DNA of 64,000 nt from Blastocatellia bacterium (GTDB lineage Bacteria; Acidobacteriota; Blastocatellia; HR10). Below, piece by piece: positions 1-10,529 of the stretch. Where the stretch lies: assembly GCA_025055075.1 (NCBI GenBank), contig JANWYV010000004.1, forward strand, positions 124,001-188,000. The letters are read 5' to 3'. Under the pieces are notes generated by a model. It was given only the letters and a program-made list of their open reading frames with translations. It ran no database searches and was not told the DNA's origin. A program made the position numbers and the translations under genes. The number at the start of each line of letters is the position of its first letter. Position 1 is the first letter of the stretch.

Positions 1-974
1 CTGGGCATGTTCTCGGTAGCGGGCACAAGTCCCAGCACTTTGATCTTCGGCCGCAATTGCGCGATCGCTCGCAACGCGCCGAGCACGGCCGCGCCGCCGG
101 CCATATCGTATTTCATCTGCTCCATCCCGGCGGCTGGTTTGAGCGAGATGCCTCCGGAATCGAACGTGATCCCCTTGCCGAGCAGAGCGATCGTCGGCAA
201 GCGACTCAAGAACGCCTCATCCCCCTCAGGGATGTAGCGCAGCACGATCAAGCGCGCCGGTTCATCGCTCCCCCGCGCGACGCCCAGGAACGCTCCCATG
301 CCCAGCTCTTTTATCCGCGCTTCATCGAGCACTTCAATATCCAATCCGTACCGCGCGGCCATATCTTCGGCCCGGCGCGCCATCTCCACGGGAGTGAGGA
401 CACTCGCTGGCTCATTGACGAGATTCCGCGCGAAATTCGTCGCTTTGGCCAGGATCATGCCGCGCTCGATCCCGCGTTGGATCTCGATCTCCGATTCTCC
501 CTCGGCCACCAGACGCACTTCCTCGATCGTTCGCTCCTCCTTCTCCTGCGTCTTGTAAGTGCCCGGATCGAAGAGGCCCAACAGGACGCCTTCGACGGCC
601 GCCTGCGCGCTCTTACTCAGATCGAGCGTGGATCGGCGCAGCAGCGCCATGGAGCGTATACCCCGCTGGCGCAAGAAACGGGCGGCTGTGCCGGCCACCT
701 GGCGAATCGTATCGAAGGTGAACTCGGAACGTTTCCCTGCGCCGACGAAGAGGACGCGCGAGGCCGCCAGTGCACCCATCGTCGGCACGTAGAGCGTCTC
801 GCCGAATTTCCCCTTCACTTCGCCAGCGGTCAAAGCGGCGGCGAGTACACCGCGTAATCGTTGATCCAGCTCGCGAAGGAGCGCCTCTTCAAGACCTTCT
901 CCCTCAAAGAGGCTGATGCACAATGCCTCTACGTCCACCTCGTGGAATTTCCGAAAGTCCGGCTTGATGCGCAT
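1..974 (-). CDS. pepA: Leucyl aminopeptidase, M17 family (3' end off the left edge)
   Basis: This is a cytosolic di-metal aminopeptidase that releases N-terminal residues from peptides. Reading from an ATG at 974, the N-terminal macro-like domain is followed by the family signature LLGKGITFDSGGISLKP and then MKYDMAGGAAV, which contain the metal-binding and catalytic Lys and Asp. The frame stays open to base 1, so the C-terminal metal ligands (the NTDAEGRL region) lie outside the window. An AGGAGGTGAT ribosome site overlaps the end of smpB, which places pepA last in plsY-gpsA-smpB-pepA. M17 enzymes are about 500 residues; roughly 325 are visible here. Confidence 0.93.
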   Translation of the reverse strand, partial: MRIKPDFRKFHEVDVEALCISLFEGEGLEEALLRELDQRLRGVLAAALTAGEVKGKFGETLYVPTMGALAASRVLFVGAGKRSEFTFDTIRQVAGTAARFLRQRGIRSMALLRRSTLDLSKSAQAAVEGVLLGLFDPGTYKTQEKEERTIEEVRLVAEGESEIEIQRGIERGMILAKATNFARNLVNEPASVLTPVEMARRAEDMAARYGLDIEVLDEARIKELGMGAFLGVARGSDEPARLIVLRYIPEGDEAFLSRLPTIALLGKGITFDSGGISLKPAAGMEQMKYDMAGGAAVLGALRAIAQLRPKIKVLGLVPATENMP

Positions 975-975
975 A

Positions 976-1428
976 TCACCTCCTGAACGCTTTCAAAATC
1001 ACCTCCGTCTCGCGCTCAATGGCCTTACGACGTGCGGCTTCGCGCTTATCGTGCAGTTTGCGCCCGCGCGCCAACGCGATCTCGAACTTCACCCGTCCAT
1101 TCTTCAGGTAACAGCGCGTCGGGATGAGCGTGAGCCCTTTCTCCTGCACCTTCCCCATCAAGCGCAAGATCTCCGACTTATGCAAAAGCAGCTTGCGCGT
1201 GCGCGTCGGCTCATGGTTGAGCCGTCCGCCGTGTGGATACGGACTGATGTGCGCATTCACCAGCCACGCTTCGCCATTGCGGATTATAGCATAGGCGTCC
1301 TTCAGGTTGATCCGCCCCTCGCGAATGGATTTCACCTCCGTGCCAGTGAGCACGACACCGCACTCGTAGGTCTCCAAGAGATCGTAGTTGTGATAGGCCT
1401 GACGATTCGTCGCGATGGTCTTCTCCAT
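976..1428 (-). CDS. smpB: SsrA-binding protein SmpB
   Basis: SmpB binds tmRNA and delivers it to stalled ribosomes for trans-translation. The 150-residue protein begins [19 protein letters not shown] and carries the family blocks [33 protein letters not shown] and a basic tail ([15 protein letters not shown]). The ATG at 1428 has a GAGAGGAG ribosome site; a longer open frame upstream overlaps gpsA and has no SmpB similarity. It lies between gpsA and pepA with gaps of 1 to 10 bases, consistent with one transcript. The tmRNA gene (ssrA) is not seen in the window. Confidence 0.97.
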   Translation of the reverse strand: MEKTIATNRQAYHNYDLLETYECGVVLTGTEVKSIREGRINLKDAYAIIRNGEAWLVNAHISPYPHGGRLNHEPTRTRKLLLHKSEILRLMGKVQEKGLTLIPTRCYLKNGRVKFEIALARGRKLHDKREAARRKAIERETEVILKAFRR

Positions 1429-1438
1429 GACTCCTCTC

Positions 1439-2452
1439 TCAGATCTCCCGCTTGAGGGGGCGCTCCATGAGCGCAGCAGCGACGTCGCGGGGATCGCGCC
1501 CCTCATAGAGCAGGGCGTAAATGCTCGCCGTGATGGGCATCTCCACGCCGAGCCGTTGACTGAGGCGATAGACGGCGCGCGTCGTTCGCACGCCTTCGGC
1601 CACTTGTCGCATGTTCGCGAGAATGTCCGACAATTTCCGTCCACGTCCCAATTCGATGCCGACCTGCCGATTCCGCGAGAGCTGTCCTGTACACGTGAGC
1701 ACCAAATCGCCTACACCCGCCAGGCCAGCCATCGTCTCGGCGCGCCCGCCGAGCGCCACAACCAAGCGCGTCATCTCCGCTAACCCCCGCGTGATGAGAG
1801 CCGCAATGCTATTGTTTCCCCATCCCAAGCCCGCGACCACACCGGCGCCGATCGCGATGACGTTCTTCACAGCACCCCCGATTTCCACCCCGACGACATC
1901 GGGGCTCGCGTAGATTCGAAACGACGGTCCCGAGAGCAATCGCTGCACCAATTGACTGTACTCCAACGGATAGGAAGCGGCGACGACAGCCGTCGGATCG
2001 CCGCGCGCGACCTCTTGTGCGAAGCTCGGACCGGAGAGCACTACCACACGCGGCTCGAACTGATCGCGCAAGACTTCGCGCAGGACCTCCGACATCCGCA
2101 TTTGCGTCTCCACTTCGAGCCCCTTGGTCGCACTCACGAAGATGAGCTGCGGATGCAACCACGGACGCATGCGCTCATAGATCGAGCGACACACGTGCGA
2201 AGGAATAGCGGAGATCACCACGTCCGCGCTCTCCAGCGCCTCTTCCAGCGACGTCGTCACCCGCACCTGCGAGGGGACGAGCGCTCCCGGCAAATACACC
2301 GGATTCTCCCGCCGTTCGCGGATCGCCGCAGCAACTTCCGGTTCGTGGCTCCAGAGCGTGACAATGTGCCCCCGCCTCGCCGCTAAGATCGAGAGGGCCG
2401 TCCCCCAACTTCCGGCGCCGATGATCGCCACGCGGTGAACGGTTTCGTTCAT
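1439..2452 (-). CDS. gpsA: Glycerol-3-phosphate dehydrogenase [NAD(P)+]
   Basis: GpsA reduces dihydroxyacetone phosphate to sn-glycerol-3-phosphate for phospholipid synthesis in the cytoplasm. The 337-residue protein opens with the nucleotide-binding motif [13 protein letters not shown]. It then shows [25 protein letters not shown] with the substrate-binding region, and [15 protein letters not shown], whose Lys is the catalytic residue of the family. Its ATG overlaps the plsY stop by 4 bases (ATGA). The pair therefore makes glycerol-3-phosphate and acylates it in consecutive steps. Confidence 0.97.
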   Translation of the reverse strand: MNETVHRVAIIGAGSWGTALSILAARRGHIVTLWSHEPEVAAAIRERRENPVYLPGALVPSQVRVTTSLEEALESADVVISAIPSHVCRSIYERMRPWLHPQLIFVSATKGLEVETQMRMSEVLREVLRDQFEPRVVVLSGPSFAQEVARGDPTAVVAASYPLEYSQLVQRLLSGPSFRIYASPDVVGVEIGGAVKNVIAIGAGVVAGLGWGNNSIAALITRGLAEMTRLVVALGGRAETMAGLAGVGDLVLTCTGQLSRNRQVGIELGRGRKLSDILANMRQVAEGVRTTRAVYRLSQRLGVEMPITASIYALLYEGRDPRDVAAALMERPLKREI

Positions 2453-3084
2453 GACACGCGGGCTCCAAGCTTACGCTCCGTGCCGGCCAGCAGCCGCCGA
2501 ATGTTCTCCCGATGCCGGAAGATGATCAATGCTCCGGTTAAGGCGGCGGTCACGACCAGGGGTTGAATCTCTTGCTGCGGATGGCGCAAGACCTTCTCCC
2601 CCCAAAACCAGATCCAAAAGGGGATCGAGGCCGTCGCGAAGATGGAGCCGAGCGAGACGTATCGCTTCGCATACACGATCACCGCCCAGAGCACGAGCCC
2701 CGAGAGCACGGCCAGTGGAGAGAGGAGCAGATACCCCCCTGCTCCCGTCGCTACGCCCTTTCCCCCTCGAAACCCGATCCACACCGGAAAGATATGCCCG
2801 GTGACGGCCAACACCACCGCCATCCCCATCCACCAGGGATCGTTCGCCGTCAGCTTCCCCGCGAACACAACAGCCGCCATCCCCTTCCCAATGTCCAGCA
2901 GTCCCGTAAGGATCCCCCCTTTCGCTCCTGCGATCCGACTCACGTTCGTCGCCCCGATGCTCCGACTCCCGATCGTCCGCACGTCAACGCGATCCGTGAA
3001 GACGTACTTGACCAGCAAATATCCGAAGGGGATCGAGCCGAGAAGATACGCGCCAATCATGCCGAACATGGAACGCATGAGCAT
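2449..3084 (-). CDS. plsY: Acyl-phosphate:glycerol-3-phosphate acyltransferase PlsY
   Basis: PlsY is the integral membrane enzyme that transfers an acyl group from acyl-phosphate to glycerol-3-phosphate. The sequence shows several hydrophobic segments and the three conserved loops: LLGSIPFGYLLVK, the GSRSIGATNVSR loop (usually GSGNxGATNxxR) and FRGGKGVATGAG. I place the start at the ATG at 3084, behind a GGGGGGAA ribosome site, giving 211 residues. An in-frame start 33 bases upstream is possible. It is the first gene of the plsY-gpsA-smpB-pepA operon and is divergent from the glycosyltransferase at 3200. Confidence 0.95.
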   Translation of the reverse strand: MLMRSMFGMIGAYLLGSIPFGYLLVKYVFTDRVDVRTIGSRSIGATNVSRIAGAKGGILTGLLDIGKGMAAVVFAGKLTANDPWWMGMAVVLAVTGHIFPVWIGFRGGKGVATGAGGYLLLSPLAVLSGLVLWAVIVYAKRYVSLGSIFATASIPFWIWFWGEKVLRHPQQEIQPLVVTAALTGALIIFRHRENIRRLLAGTERKLGARVS

Positions 3085-3136
3085 CGCTTCCCCCCCTTTC
3101 CGCGAAAGCAGAATCATAGCGAATCCTCCTCGCGCT

Positions 3137-3165
3137 GATCAAGAAGCTGCGAATGCTCCTTGATC
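3137..3165. repeat. Inverted repeat between plsY and the glycosyltransferase gene
   Basis: GATCAAG (3137-3143) and CTTGATC (3159-3165) are perfect 7-base complements separated by 15 bases, in the 115-base divergent gap. It could be an operator or a small hairpin in either leader; nothing more can be said from sequence. Confidence 0.35.
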
Positions 3166-3199
3166 GCCAGGGAGTGCGTGCGCCATACTTCCTCAGCGC

Positions 3200-4027
3200 A
3201 TGAAGGTACGGCCGTATCTCTCCATCGTCATCCCGGCCTTCGACGAGGCCCGTCGGATCGAGCGCTCGCTGCAGGAGATCGTGCAGTATTTGGAGCAGCG
3301 ACCATTCCCGAGCGAGGTCATCGTCGTAGACGACGGCTCGCGCGATGCCACGGCGGCAATCGTCCGCGCGTTCGCCGACACCTGGTCGAGCGAGCACGTG
3401 TGCGTGCGTCTGCTGCGCAACGAGCGAAATTTCGGGAAAGGCTATAGCGTCCGCCGCGGTTTTCTACACGCGCGCGGCGAGATCGTCCTTTTCACCGATG
3501 CCGATCTCTCGACACCGATCGCGGAAGCCGAACGCCTTCTTCGGATAATCGAGACCGAGGGCGCAGATGTCGCGTTCGGCTCGCGCGGTCTCGATCAGCG
3601 ATTCATCCTGAAGCCACAATCGCTCCTGCGACGATGGGCCGGACGAATCTTCAACCTTCTAATGCGCGCGCTCACTGGGCTCCCCTTCAAGGACACGCAG
3701 TGCGGCTTCAAGGCCTACCGGCGCGAATCCATGCTTCCGATCTTCCGAAGCCAACGAATCTTCGGATTCGGGTTCGACGTCGAGATCCTCTACCTGGCAC
3801 GAAAACGCGGCCTGCGTCTTCGAGAGACACCTGTGCTCTGGGCCAACGCCGAAGGGACGAAAGTTCGCCTGGGACGCGATGCCTGGCGCACGGCGTTCGA
3901 TCTCCTTCGCATTCGGATGAACGATTGGCGGGGACGATATGCCTCGCTGGAGGCTGAGAGGGGAATGACTCGGAAGGGATCTGAGACGCTCCCCCCTTCG
4001 ACCCCCTCCGTTGACGGAGCGTCCTGA
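3200..4027 (+). CDS. GT2 family glycosyltransferase, dolichyl/undecaprenyl-phosphate glucosyltransferase-like
   Basis: The 275-residue GT-A protein starts YLSIVIPAFDEARRIERSL. It has EVIVVDDGSRDAT (nucleotide-sugar binding), FTDADLSTP with the metal-binding DxD-like motif, and GLPFKDTQCGFKAYRRE, a hallmark of the dolichyl-phosphate beta-glucosyltransferase/DPM1-like branch. There are no C-terminal membrane helices, so it probably acts at the cytosolic membrane face on a polyprenyl phosphate; the donor sugar is not predictable. No Shine-Dalgarno sequence lies close to the ATG, so the mRNA may be leaderless or weakly translated. selD follows 43 bases downstream on the same strand. Confidence 0.85.
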   Translation: MKVRPYLSIVIPAFDEARRIERSLQEIVQYLEQRPFPSEVIVVDDGSRDATAAIVRAFADTWSSEHVCVRLLRNERNFGKGYSVRRGFLHARGEIVLFTDADLSTPIAEAERLLRIIETEGADVAFGSRGLDQRFILKPQSLLRRWAGRIFNLLMRALTGLPFKDTQCGFKAYRRESMLPIFRSQRIFGFGFDVEILYLARKRGLRLRETPVLWANAEGTKVRLGRDAWRTAFDLLRIRMNDWRGRYASLEAERGMTRKGSETLPPSTPSVDGAS

Positions 4028-4070
4028 TGTGCCATAGTATGAATCGTTCCTCATCCACGAGGAGAACGAG

Positions 4071-5120
4071 ATGGCTGAGACCGAACGCATTCGATTGACG
4101 CAATTCAGCCACGGAGCCGGTTGAGCGTGTAAGTTGAGTCAGAAGGACCTGGTCGAGGTCCTGAGCGCATGGGCTCCGATGGAGGATCCGCGCGTGCTCA
4201 TCGGCGCCAAGGACGCCGATGATGCGGGCGTTTACTTGCTCGATGAGCAAACGGCCCTCGTCTTCACAACAGACTTCTTCACGCCCGTCGTGGACGATCC
4301 GTATGCCTTCGGACAGATCGCCGTTGCCAATGCACTCAGCGATCTCTACGCTAAGGGTGTTGATCCGCTCCTGGCGCTTAATCTCGTGGGATTCCCGGCG
4401 AAGAAGCTGCCTCTTCATCTCTTGAGCGAGATCCTGCGCGGGGGTGCCGATAAGGCTCGCGAGGCTGGCGTCGTGATCCTGGGCGGACATACCGTGGATG
4501 ACCTCGAACCGAAATACGGTTTGGCCGTGCTCGGATTCGCCCGTCCGGAAGAGATCATCCCGAATTCAAGCGCGCGTCCGGGCGATCGTCTGATCTTGAC
4601 GAAACCGCTCGGCCTGGGAATCATCACAACGGGGATCAAGCGCGAGCGGGTCTCTCCCGAAATCGAAGCCGAAGCCGTCCGCGTCATGACGACGCTCAAT
4701 CGCGCTGCCGCGCACGCCATGCGTCGAATCGGCGTGCGCGCCGCCACCGATGTCACCGGATATGGATTGCTCGGTCACTTGCGCACCATGCTCGCGGCCA
4801 GCGGCGTGAGCGCGACGATCTGGCTCTCGCGCGTTCCCGTGCTCGCAGCCGCGTGGGAACTCGTCGCCGAGCGCATCGTGCCCGGAGGCACGCTCGCCAA
4901 TCACGCGTATCTCGCCCAATTTGTGGACTGGGACCCGGAGATCTCCGAAGAGGCGCAACTGGTCCTCTGCGATGCGCAAACGTCCGGTGGGATCTTGATC
5001 GCTGTCCCTCCGGAGAAAGTGGAAGCACTCTGCGCAGCGCTGGAGGAGAGTCACACGCTCGCTGCCGCCATTGGAGAAGTCACTACCGGAGCTGCCGGGC
5101 GAATCCGCGTTCTCCCCTGA
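4071..5120 (+). CDS. selD: Selenide, water dikinase SelD, probable selenoprotein (TGA at 4122-4124 read as Sec)
   Basis: SelD makes selenophosphate from selenide and ATP, the Se donor for tRNA-Sec. A downstream TTG at 4134 gives an open frame that lacks the N-terminal active site. Upstream in the same frame is an ATG at 4071 with a GAGGAG ribosome site. It encodes MAETERIRLTQFSHGAG, then TGA at codon 18, then ACKLSQKDL. This matches the SelD N-terminus RLTxxSHGAGCGCK exactly, with the catalytic Cys replaced by Sec (U18) and the partner Cys (C20) and Lys (K21) kept. The rest has the AIRS ATP-binding blocks (TTDFFTPVVDDPYAFGQIA, LGGHTVDDLEPKYGLAV, ATDVTGYGLLGHL). Total 349 residues including Sec, normal for the family. 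Sec-containing SelD is known in other bacteria; translation here needs SelB and tRNA-Sec, not seen in this window. Confidence 0.93.
4144..4162 (+). promoter_or_regulatory. Candidate bacterial SECIS hairpin in selD
   Basis: AGGACC (4144-4149) pairs perfectly with GGTCCT (4157-4162) around the 7-base loop TGGTCGA, which contains GGTC. The stem starts 19 bases after the TGA codon at 4122-4124. Bacterial SECIS elements are small hairpins lying directly downstream of the UGA inside the coding region, with a G/U-containing apical loop that binds SelB, so placement and form fit. SelB binding itself is inferred. Confidence 0.7.
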
Positions 5121-5121
5121 G

Positions 5122-6885
5122 TCACGCCTCCATCAATCCCGCCTTCACCAATTCCTCATCCGGCACTCGCACGAGCAGGACAGGACATTTCGCGTGATCG
5201 AGGACCTTGCGACTGACGCTCCCCATCAGGAATCGAAAGATCCCCGTTCGCCCGCGCGCGCCCATGACGATCAAGTCCGCCTGGATCTGATCGGCGAGCT
5301 TGAGAATTTCTTCGGCAGGATCGCCCAACACCATCAATTGGCGGTGAGAGATCAACCCCTGTCGCGCTAACTCAGCATTGGCCTCGGCGAAGATGCGCTC
5401 GGCTTCCAACTGGTGCGCAGCCCGCCATTCAGCCTCTCTCTCCGGACTGACATACGTGCTGCGTTCGACTCGAGAGAGCGGAGCGACATACAGCAGGGTG
5501 ATCTCCGCTCGCGCAGCGTCAAGCAACTGACTCACCCGTTGGACGGCCAAGCGAGCATTGGGCGATCCATCCACGGGAATGAGGATGCGTCGTGGCCGCG
5601 GCAAACGCTCCGGTTGCTCCCGCTCGCTCAACGCCACGACCGCCGGCAGCGGCATCCCCGCCAAGTACTTCAGCGCCGATTCTCCTCCAGTGCTCAAATG
5701 ACGGATCCGCTCGATCGGAAGACCGAACTGCCGAAGGGCTTGCGTCAGACTATCGCCGCAGATGATGACGTCCTTCCGCTCGGCCGGAACGCGCCCGGTC
5801 ACATACTCCGCCATCGCCCGCGTCCCCTCAGCGAAGGGAGCCCATTCCCATCGCCCGAGCGGGCCATTCCAAAAGACCGTGCGCGCCCAATCGAACAATT
5901 CCACGAGATGGCTGATCGTCATCGGCCCGATGTCCACGGCCACCGCATAAGCCGGGATCTCCGAGGCCACAACGACATGACGCGGAAGAGCCGCGATCTT
6001 CTCCGGATCGCCGTGCGCGTGCTCCAGCGCTTCCGCTTCGACGACGACGAAATCCGAAGGAAAGACGAGTCCCGTCGGATAGATCTCCCCTCGGCTCCCG
6101 AGCGCCTGCTCCGCCCGCTTGAGGAAATCTTCAGCGAGCTTAAGAAAGGCCGTGTTCACTGGAGACCGGCCGACTTCATACCCCTGCGCCTTGAGGAAGG
6201 TGAAACAAAGCGCCCCCCCGATGAAGAGCCGATCCACGCGGGGCAAGAGATTCTCCAAAACGGGCAACTTTTCTTCCAGGCGCGAGCCAGCGACAACAGC
6301 CAGAAATGGCTTCTGCGGATTCTTCAAGACGGCCTCCAACATCAACAGCTCGCGTTCCATGAGCAAGCCCGCGGCTGCCGGCGTCACGTAGCGCGTGATG
6401 CCGACCGTAGAGGCCTGTCCGCGATGGGCCAGTCCAAACGCATCATTGCAATACACGTCGGCCAGATCGGCCAACTGACGCGCGAAGGCCGCGTCATCCA
6501 AGTCCTCCTCCGCATAGAAGCGCAGATTCTCCACCATCAGGATATCGCCCGGCTTCAACTCGTCCACGAGACGTTCGACGTCCCGCCCCACGCAATCGTT
6601 CGCCTTGCGAACAGATCGCCCCAAGAGCTGGCTCAAGCGCTCGGCGAGCGCGTCCACGCGCCATTCCTCGACCACGCTCCCGCCCGGCTGCCCCCAATGC
6701 GTACCGATCACCACACGGGCCCCTGCCTGAATCAGGAATTGAAGCGTCGGCACCACTTGCTGGAGTTTGAAATCATCCGCGATCTCTCCAGTCCCCTCTC
6801 GTCGAGGGACATCACCATCTATTCGGACGAAGACCCGCTGCCCCGAAAGCTTCTCGCGAAGGTGACCGATCGTCAATTTCTCCAT
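5122..6885 (-). CDS. Phosphoglycerate kinase-like protein fused to a C-terminal UspA domain
   Basis: The 587-residue fusion has a PGK-like region (about 1-415) followed by a universal stress domain (about 432-575, ILIPVDGSPNARLAV to GARGRTG...GSVSRKV). PGK blocks are recognisable: RIDGDVP, GTHWGQPGG, ENLRF, DAFGLAHRGQAST, FWNGPLGRWE, ICGDSL and LSTGGESALKYLAG. Several key positions differ from canonical enzymes. The catalytic Arg after the first strand is Lys40, the Arg of THLGRP is Gln66, the first Lys of GGAKVxxK is Arg202 (Lys206 is kept), and the third Gly of the C-terminal GGG is Glu402. It may be a weakly active or regulatory paralogue rather than the glycolytic PGK. The ATG has GGAGGG in front. 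Its stop lies 1 base from the convergent selD stop. Confidence 0.88.
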   Translation of the reverse strand: MEKLTIGHLREKLSGQRVFVRIDGDVPRREGTGEIADDFKLQQVVPTLQFLIQAGARVVIGTHWGQPGGSVVEEWRVDALAERLSQLLGRSVRKANDCVGRDVERLVDELKPGDILMVENLRFYAEEDLDDAAFARQLADLADVYCNDAFGLAHRGQASTVGITRYVTPAAAGLLMERELLMLEAVLKNPQKPFLAVVAGSRLEEKLPVLENLLPRVDRLFIGGALCFTFLKAQGYEVGRSPVNTAFLKLAEDFLKRAEQALGSRGEIYPTGLVFPSDFVVVEAEALEHAHGDPEKIAALPRHVVVASEIPAYAVAVDIGPMTISHLVELFDWARTVFWNGPLGRWEWAPFAEGTRAMAEYVTGRVPAERKDVIICGDSLTQALRQFGLPIERIRHLSTGGESALKYLAGMPLPAVVALSEREQPERLPRPRRILIPVDGSPNARLAVQRVSQLLDAARAEITLLYVAPLSRVERSTYVSPEREAEWRAAHQLEAERIFAEANAELARQGLISHRQLMVLGDPAEEILKLADQIQADLIVMGARGRTGIFRFLMGSVSRKVLDHAKCPVLLVRVPDEELVKAGLMEA

Positions 6886-6924
6886 AGGTGTCCCTCCCGA
6901 CCGCGCCCCTCCCTCTCAGCACAC

Positions 6925-7209
6925 TCAGCTTGACGTCTGAGCTTTTGCCGCCAACCGATTGACCACGATCGTCAGACGCGATTTATATCGAGCGGCGGCG
7001 TTGCGATGAATGACGCCCTTCTGGATGGATTTGTCAATGATGGAGATCGTCTGCGGTAGAAGCTCTTGCGCCGCGCGCGCATCGCCCGCTTCGATGGCGC
7101 GACGCAATTTCTTGATGTACGTGCGCAGGCGCGAGAGATTTCGCCGATTGATCTCGCGCCGCTTCAAGTTCTTCCGCAATTGTTTCATCGCCGACTTCGT
7201 GCGCGGCAT
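6925..7209 (-). CDS. rpsT: 30S ribosomal protein S20
   Basis: This 94-residue, very basic protein binds 16S rRNA in the small subunit. It shows the family pattern: an N-terminal MPRTKSAMKQLRKNLKRRE helix, RRNLSRLRTYIKKLRRAI, and the conserved SIIDKSIQKGVIHRNAAARYKSRL block. A GGGAGAAGGGAGGAT sequence precedes the ATG. Its gene is followed after 39 bases by the PGK-UspA fusion on the same strand, so the two could share a transcript. Confidence 0.97.
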   Translation of the reverse strand: MPRTKSAMKQLRKNLKRREINRRNLSRLRTYIKKLRRAIEAGDARAAQELLPQTISIIDKSIQKGVIHRNAAARYKSRLTIVVNRLAAKAQTSS

Positions 7210-7295
7210 ATCCTCCCTTCTCCCATGATGCTTTCGACAGAATTCCCGTCACCCCTCCAAAAGGAAGTCAAGTATAGGGACCCCTCCGGTGCCTG

Positions 7296-9198
<1,903 letters not shown>

Positions 9199-9269
9199 CT
9201 ATGCTCAAATGCTCGCCGAGCAATTGTGACCGATCTCCATCGAGCGCGCAAGCAAGGATTCGCCCGCCA

Positions 9270-9299
9270 TTGCGTTTGAATGCGAAGCCAACCTACACT
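9270..9299 (+). promoter_or_regulatory. Possible sigma-70-type promoter for the PLP sulfhydrylase-like gene
   Basis: TTGCGT (9270-9275) and TACACT (9294-9299) are spaced by 18 bases in the eno/PLP-enzyme divergent gap and would start transcription about 37 bases before the ATG at 9343. Matches are 4 of 6 at the -10 box. This is a visual match only. Confidence 0.35.
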
Positions 9300-9342
9300 C
9301 TCGCTCTTGCTGAGCAATAGAGATCGCATCGAGGAGAGAACA

Positions 9343-10521
9343 ATGTCACGAGAATGGGGGATCAACACGATCGCTGTTCACGCCGGACGCGAGGTGAATC
9401 CCACGCGCGCGGTCGCACCGCCGATCTTTCAAACGGCCGTGTTCGAACTGGAGGACGCGGCTGCCGGGGCTCGCTTCGCGCAAGAGATCGCACCGACGGA
9501 GTACTACACGCGTTGGGGCAATCCCACGACGCGACAAGCTGAAACTCTCATCGCCGCTTTGGAGGGAGGTGAGCGCGCGCTCGCCCTCTCCTCGGGAATG
9601 GCGGCCGTCGCGACAGCCGTCTTCGCATGCGTCACAAGCGGCGAGCATATCGTGGCCGGACGCTCGCTCTATGCCGCGACGATGGAGCTTTTCCGAAACA
9701 TGCTCCCGCGACTGGGCATCGAGGTCACGTTCGTCCCGCCAACCGATCCGGAGAATTTCCGCCGCGCGATTCGCCCGAACACGAAGCTCATCTACGTGGA
9801 GACACCTTCGAATCCTCGATTGGATGTGACGGATCTGAGCGCGGTCGCCCATCTGGCGCGCGAACATGGGATCTTCACCATCGCCGACAATACGTTCGCG
9901 ACACCTTATAATCAGCGCCCATTGCAACTGGGTATTGACGCGGTCGTCCATAGCGCGACGAAGTACCTCGGCGGCCATCACGATCTGACGGCGGGCGCGA
10001 TCGTCGGCTCCGCGGTGTTCATCGAGCGCTGCTGGCAGCATGCTAAGCTCTTCGGTCCCACCCTCAGTCCCTTCGAGGCCTGGCTACTCATCCGCGGGAT
10101 GAAGACCTTCGGCTTGCGCTTGGAGCGGCAGAATGCCAACGCACAGCGGATCGCGGAGTTCTTGGAGACGCATCCGCAGATCGAGCGCGTCTTCTACCCG
10201 GGATTGCCCTCGCACCCGCAGCACGATGTGGCCCGGCGACAGATGCGCGGCTTCGGCGGCATGGTCGCCTTCGAGGTGAAGGGAGGACGAGAAGCCGGAC
10301 GACGATTGGTCGAATCCGTGCGCGTGATCACGCTTGCTGTCAGCCTCGGCGGCGTCACCTCACTCATCCAGCATCCGGCCTCGATGTCCCACGGGCCCAT
10401 CCCGGAAGAAGAGCGTCGGGCGACGGGCATCACCGAAGGCCTCATTCGCCTCTCGGTCGGGATCGAGGACGTGGAGGATTTGATCGCCGATCTAGATCAA
10501 GCTCTGGCGCGCCTCGCCTGA
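9343..10521 (+). CDS. PLP-dependent Cys/Met metabolism enzyme (O-acyl-homoserine sulfhydrylase / cystathionine gamma-synthase-like)
   Basis: This 392-residue fold-type I PLP enzyme has PIFQTAVFELEDA, the phosphate-binding LALSSGMAAVATAV, IYVETPSNPRLDVTDL, FTIADNTFATPYNQRP and the PLP-lysine motif VVHSATKYLGGHHD, ending with SLGGVTSLIQHPASMSH. It most resembles O-succinylhomoserine sulfhydrylase (MetZ) or methionine gamma-lyase. These subfamilies cannot be separated safely by eye. I use the ATG at 9343 because of its GAGGAGAGAA ribosome site and because homologues begin near MSREWGINTIAVHAG. No other Met gene lies beside it. Confidence 0.9.
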   Translation: MSREWGINTIAVHAGREVNPTRAVAPPIFQTAVFELEDAAAGARFAQEIAPTEYYTRWGNPTTRQAETLIAALEGGERALALSSGMAAVATAVFACVTSGEHIVAGRSLYAATMELFRNMLPRLGIEVTFVPPTDPENFRRAIRPNTKLIYVETPSNPRLDVTDLSAVAHLAREHGIFTIADNTFATPYNQRPLQLGIDAVVHSATKYLGGHHDLTAGAIVGSAVFIERCWQHAKLFGPTLSPFEAWLLIRGMKTFGLRLERQNANAQRIAEFLETHPQIERVFYPGLPSHPQHDVARRQMRGFGGMVAFEVKGGREAGRRLVESVRVITLAVSLGGVTSLIQHPASMSHGPIPEEERRATGITEGLIRLSVGIEDVEDLIADLDQALARLA

Positions 10522-10529
10522 AGGAGCGT

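Noticed and set aside
4122-4124. TGA at 4122 read as a frameshift or inactivating nonsense mutation in selD
   Set aside because: The frame is unbroken on both sides, the residue is exactly the SelD catalytic position that is Sec or Cys in the family, and a SECIS-like hairpin follows. A random stop would be unlikely to land there.
5413-6933. 506-codon open frame on the plus strand
   Set aside because: It lies fully opposite the PGK-UspA fusion, is rich in Arg/His/Pro, has no ribosome site and no family features; it is an antisense by-product of GC-rich codon use.
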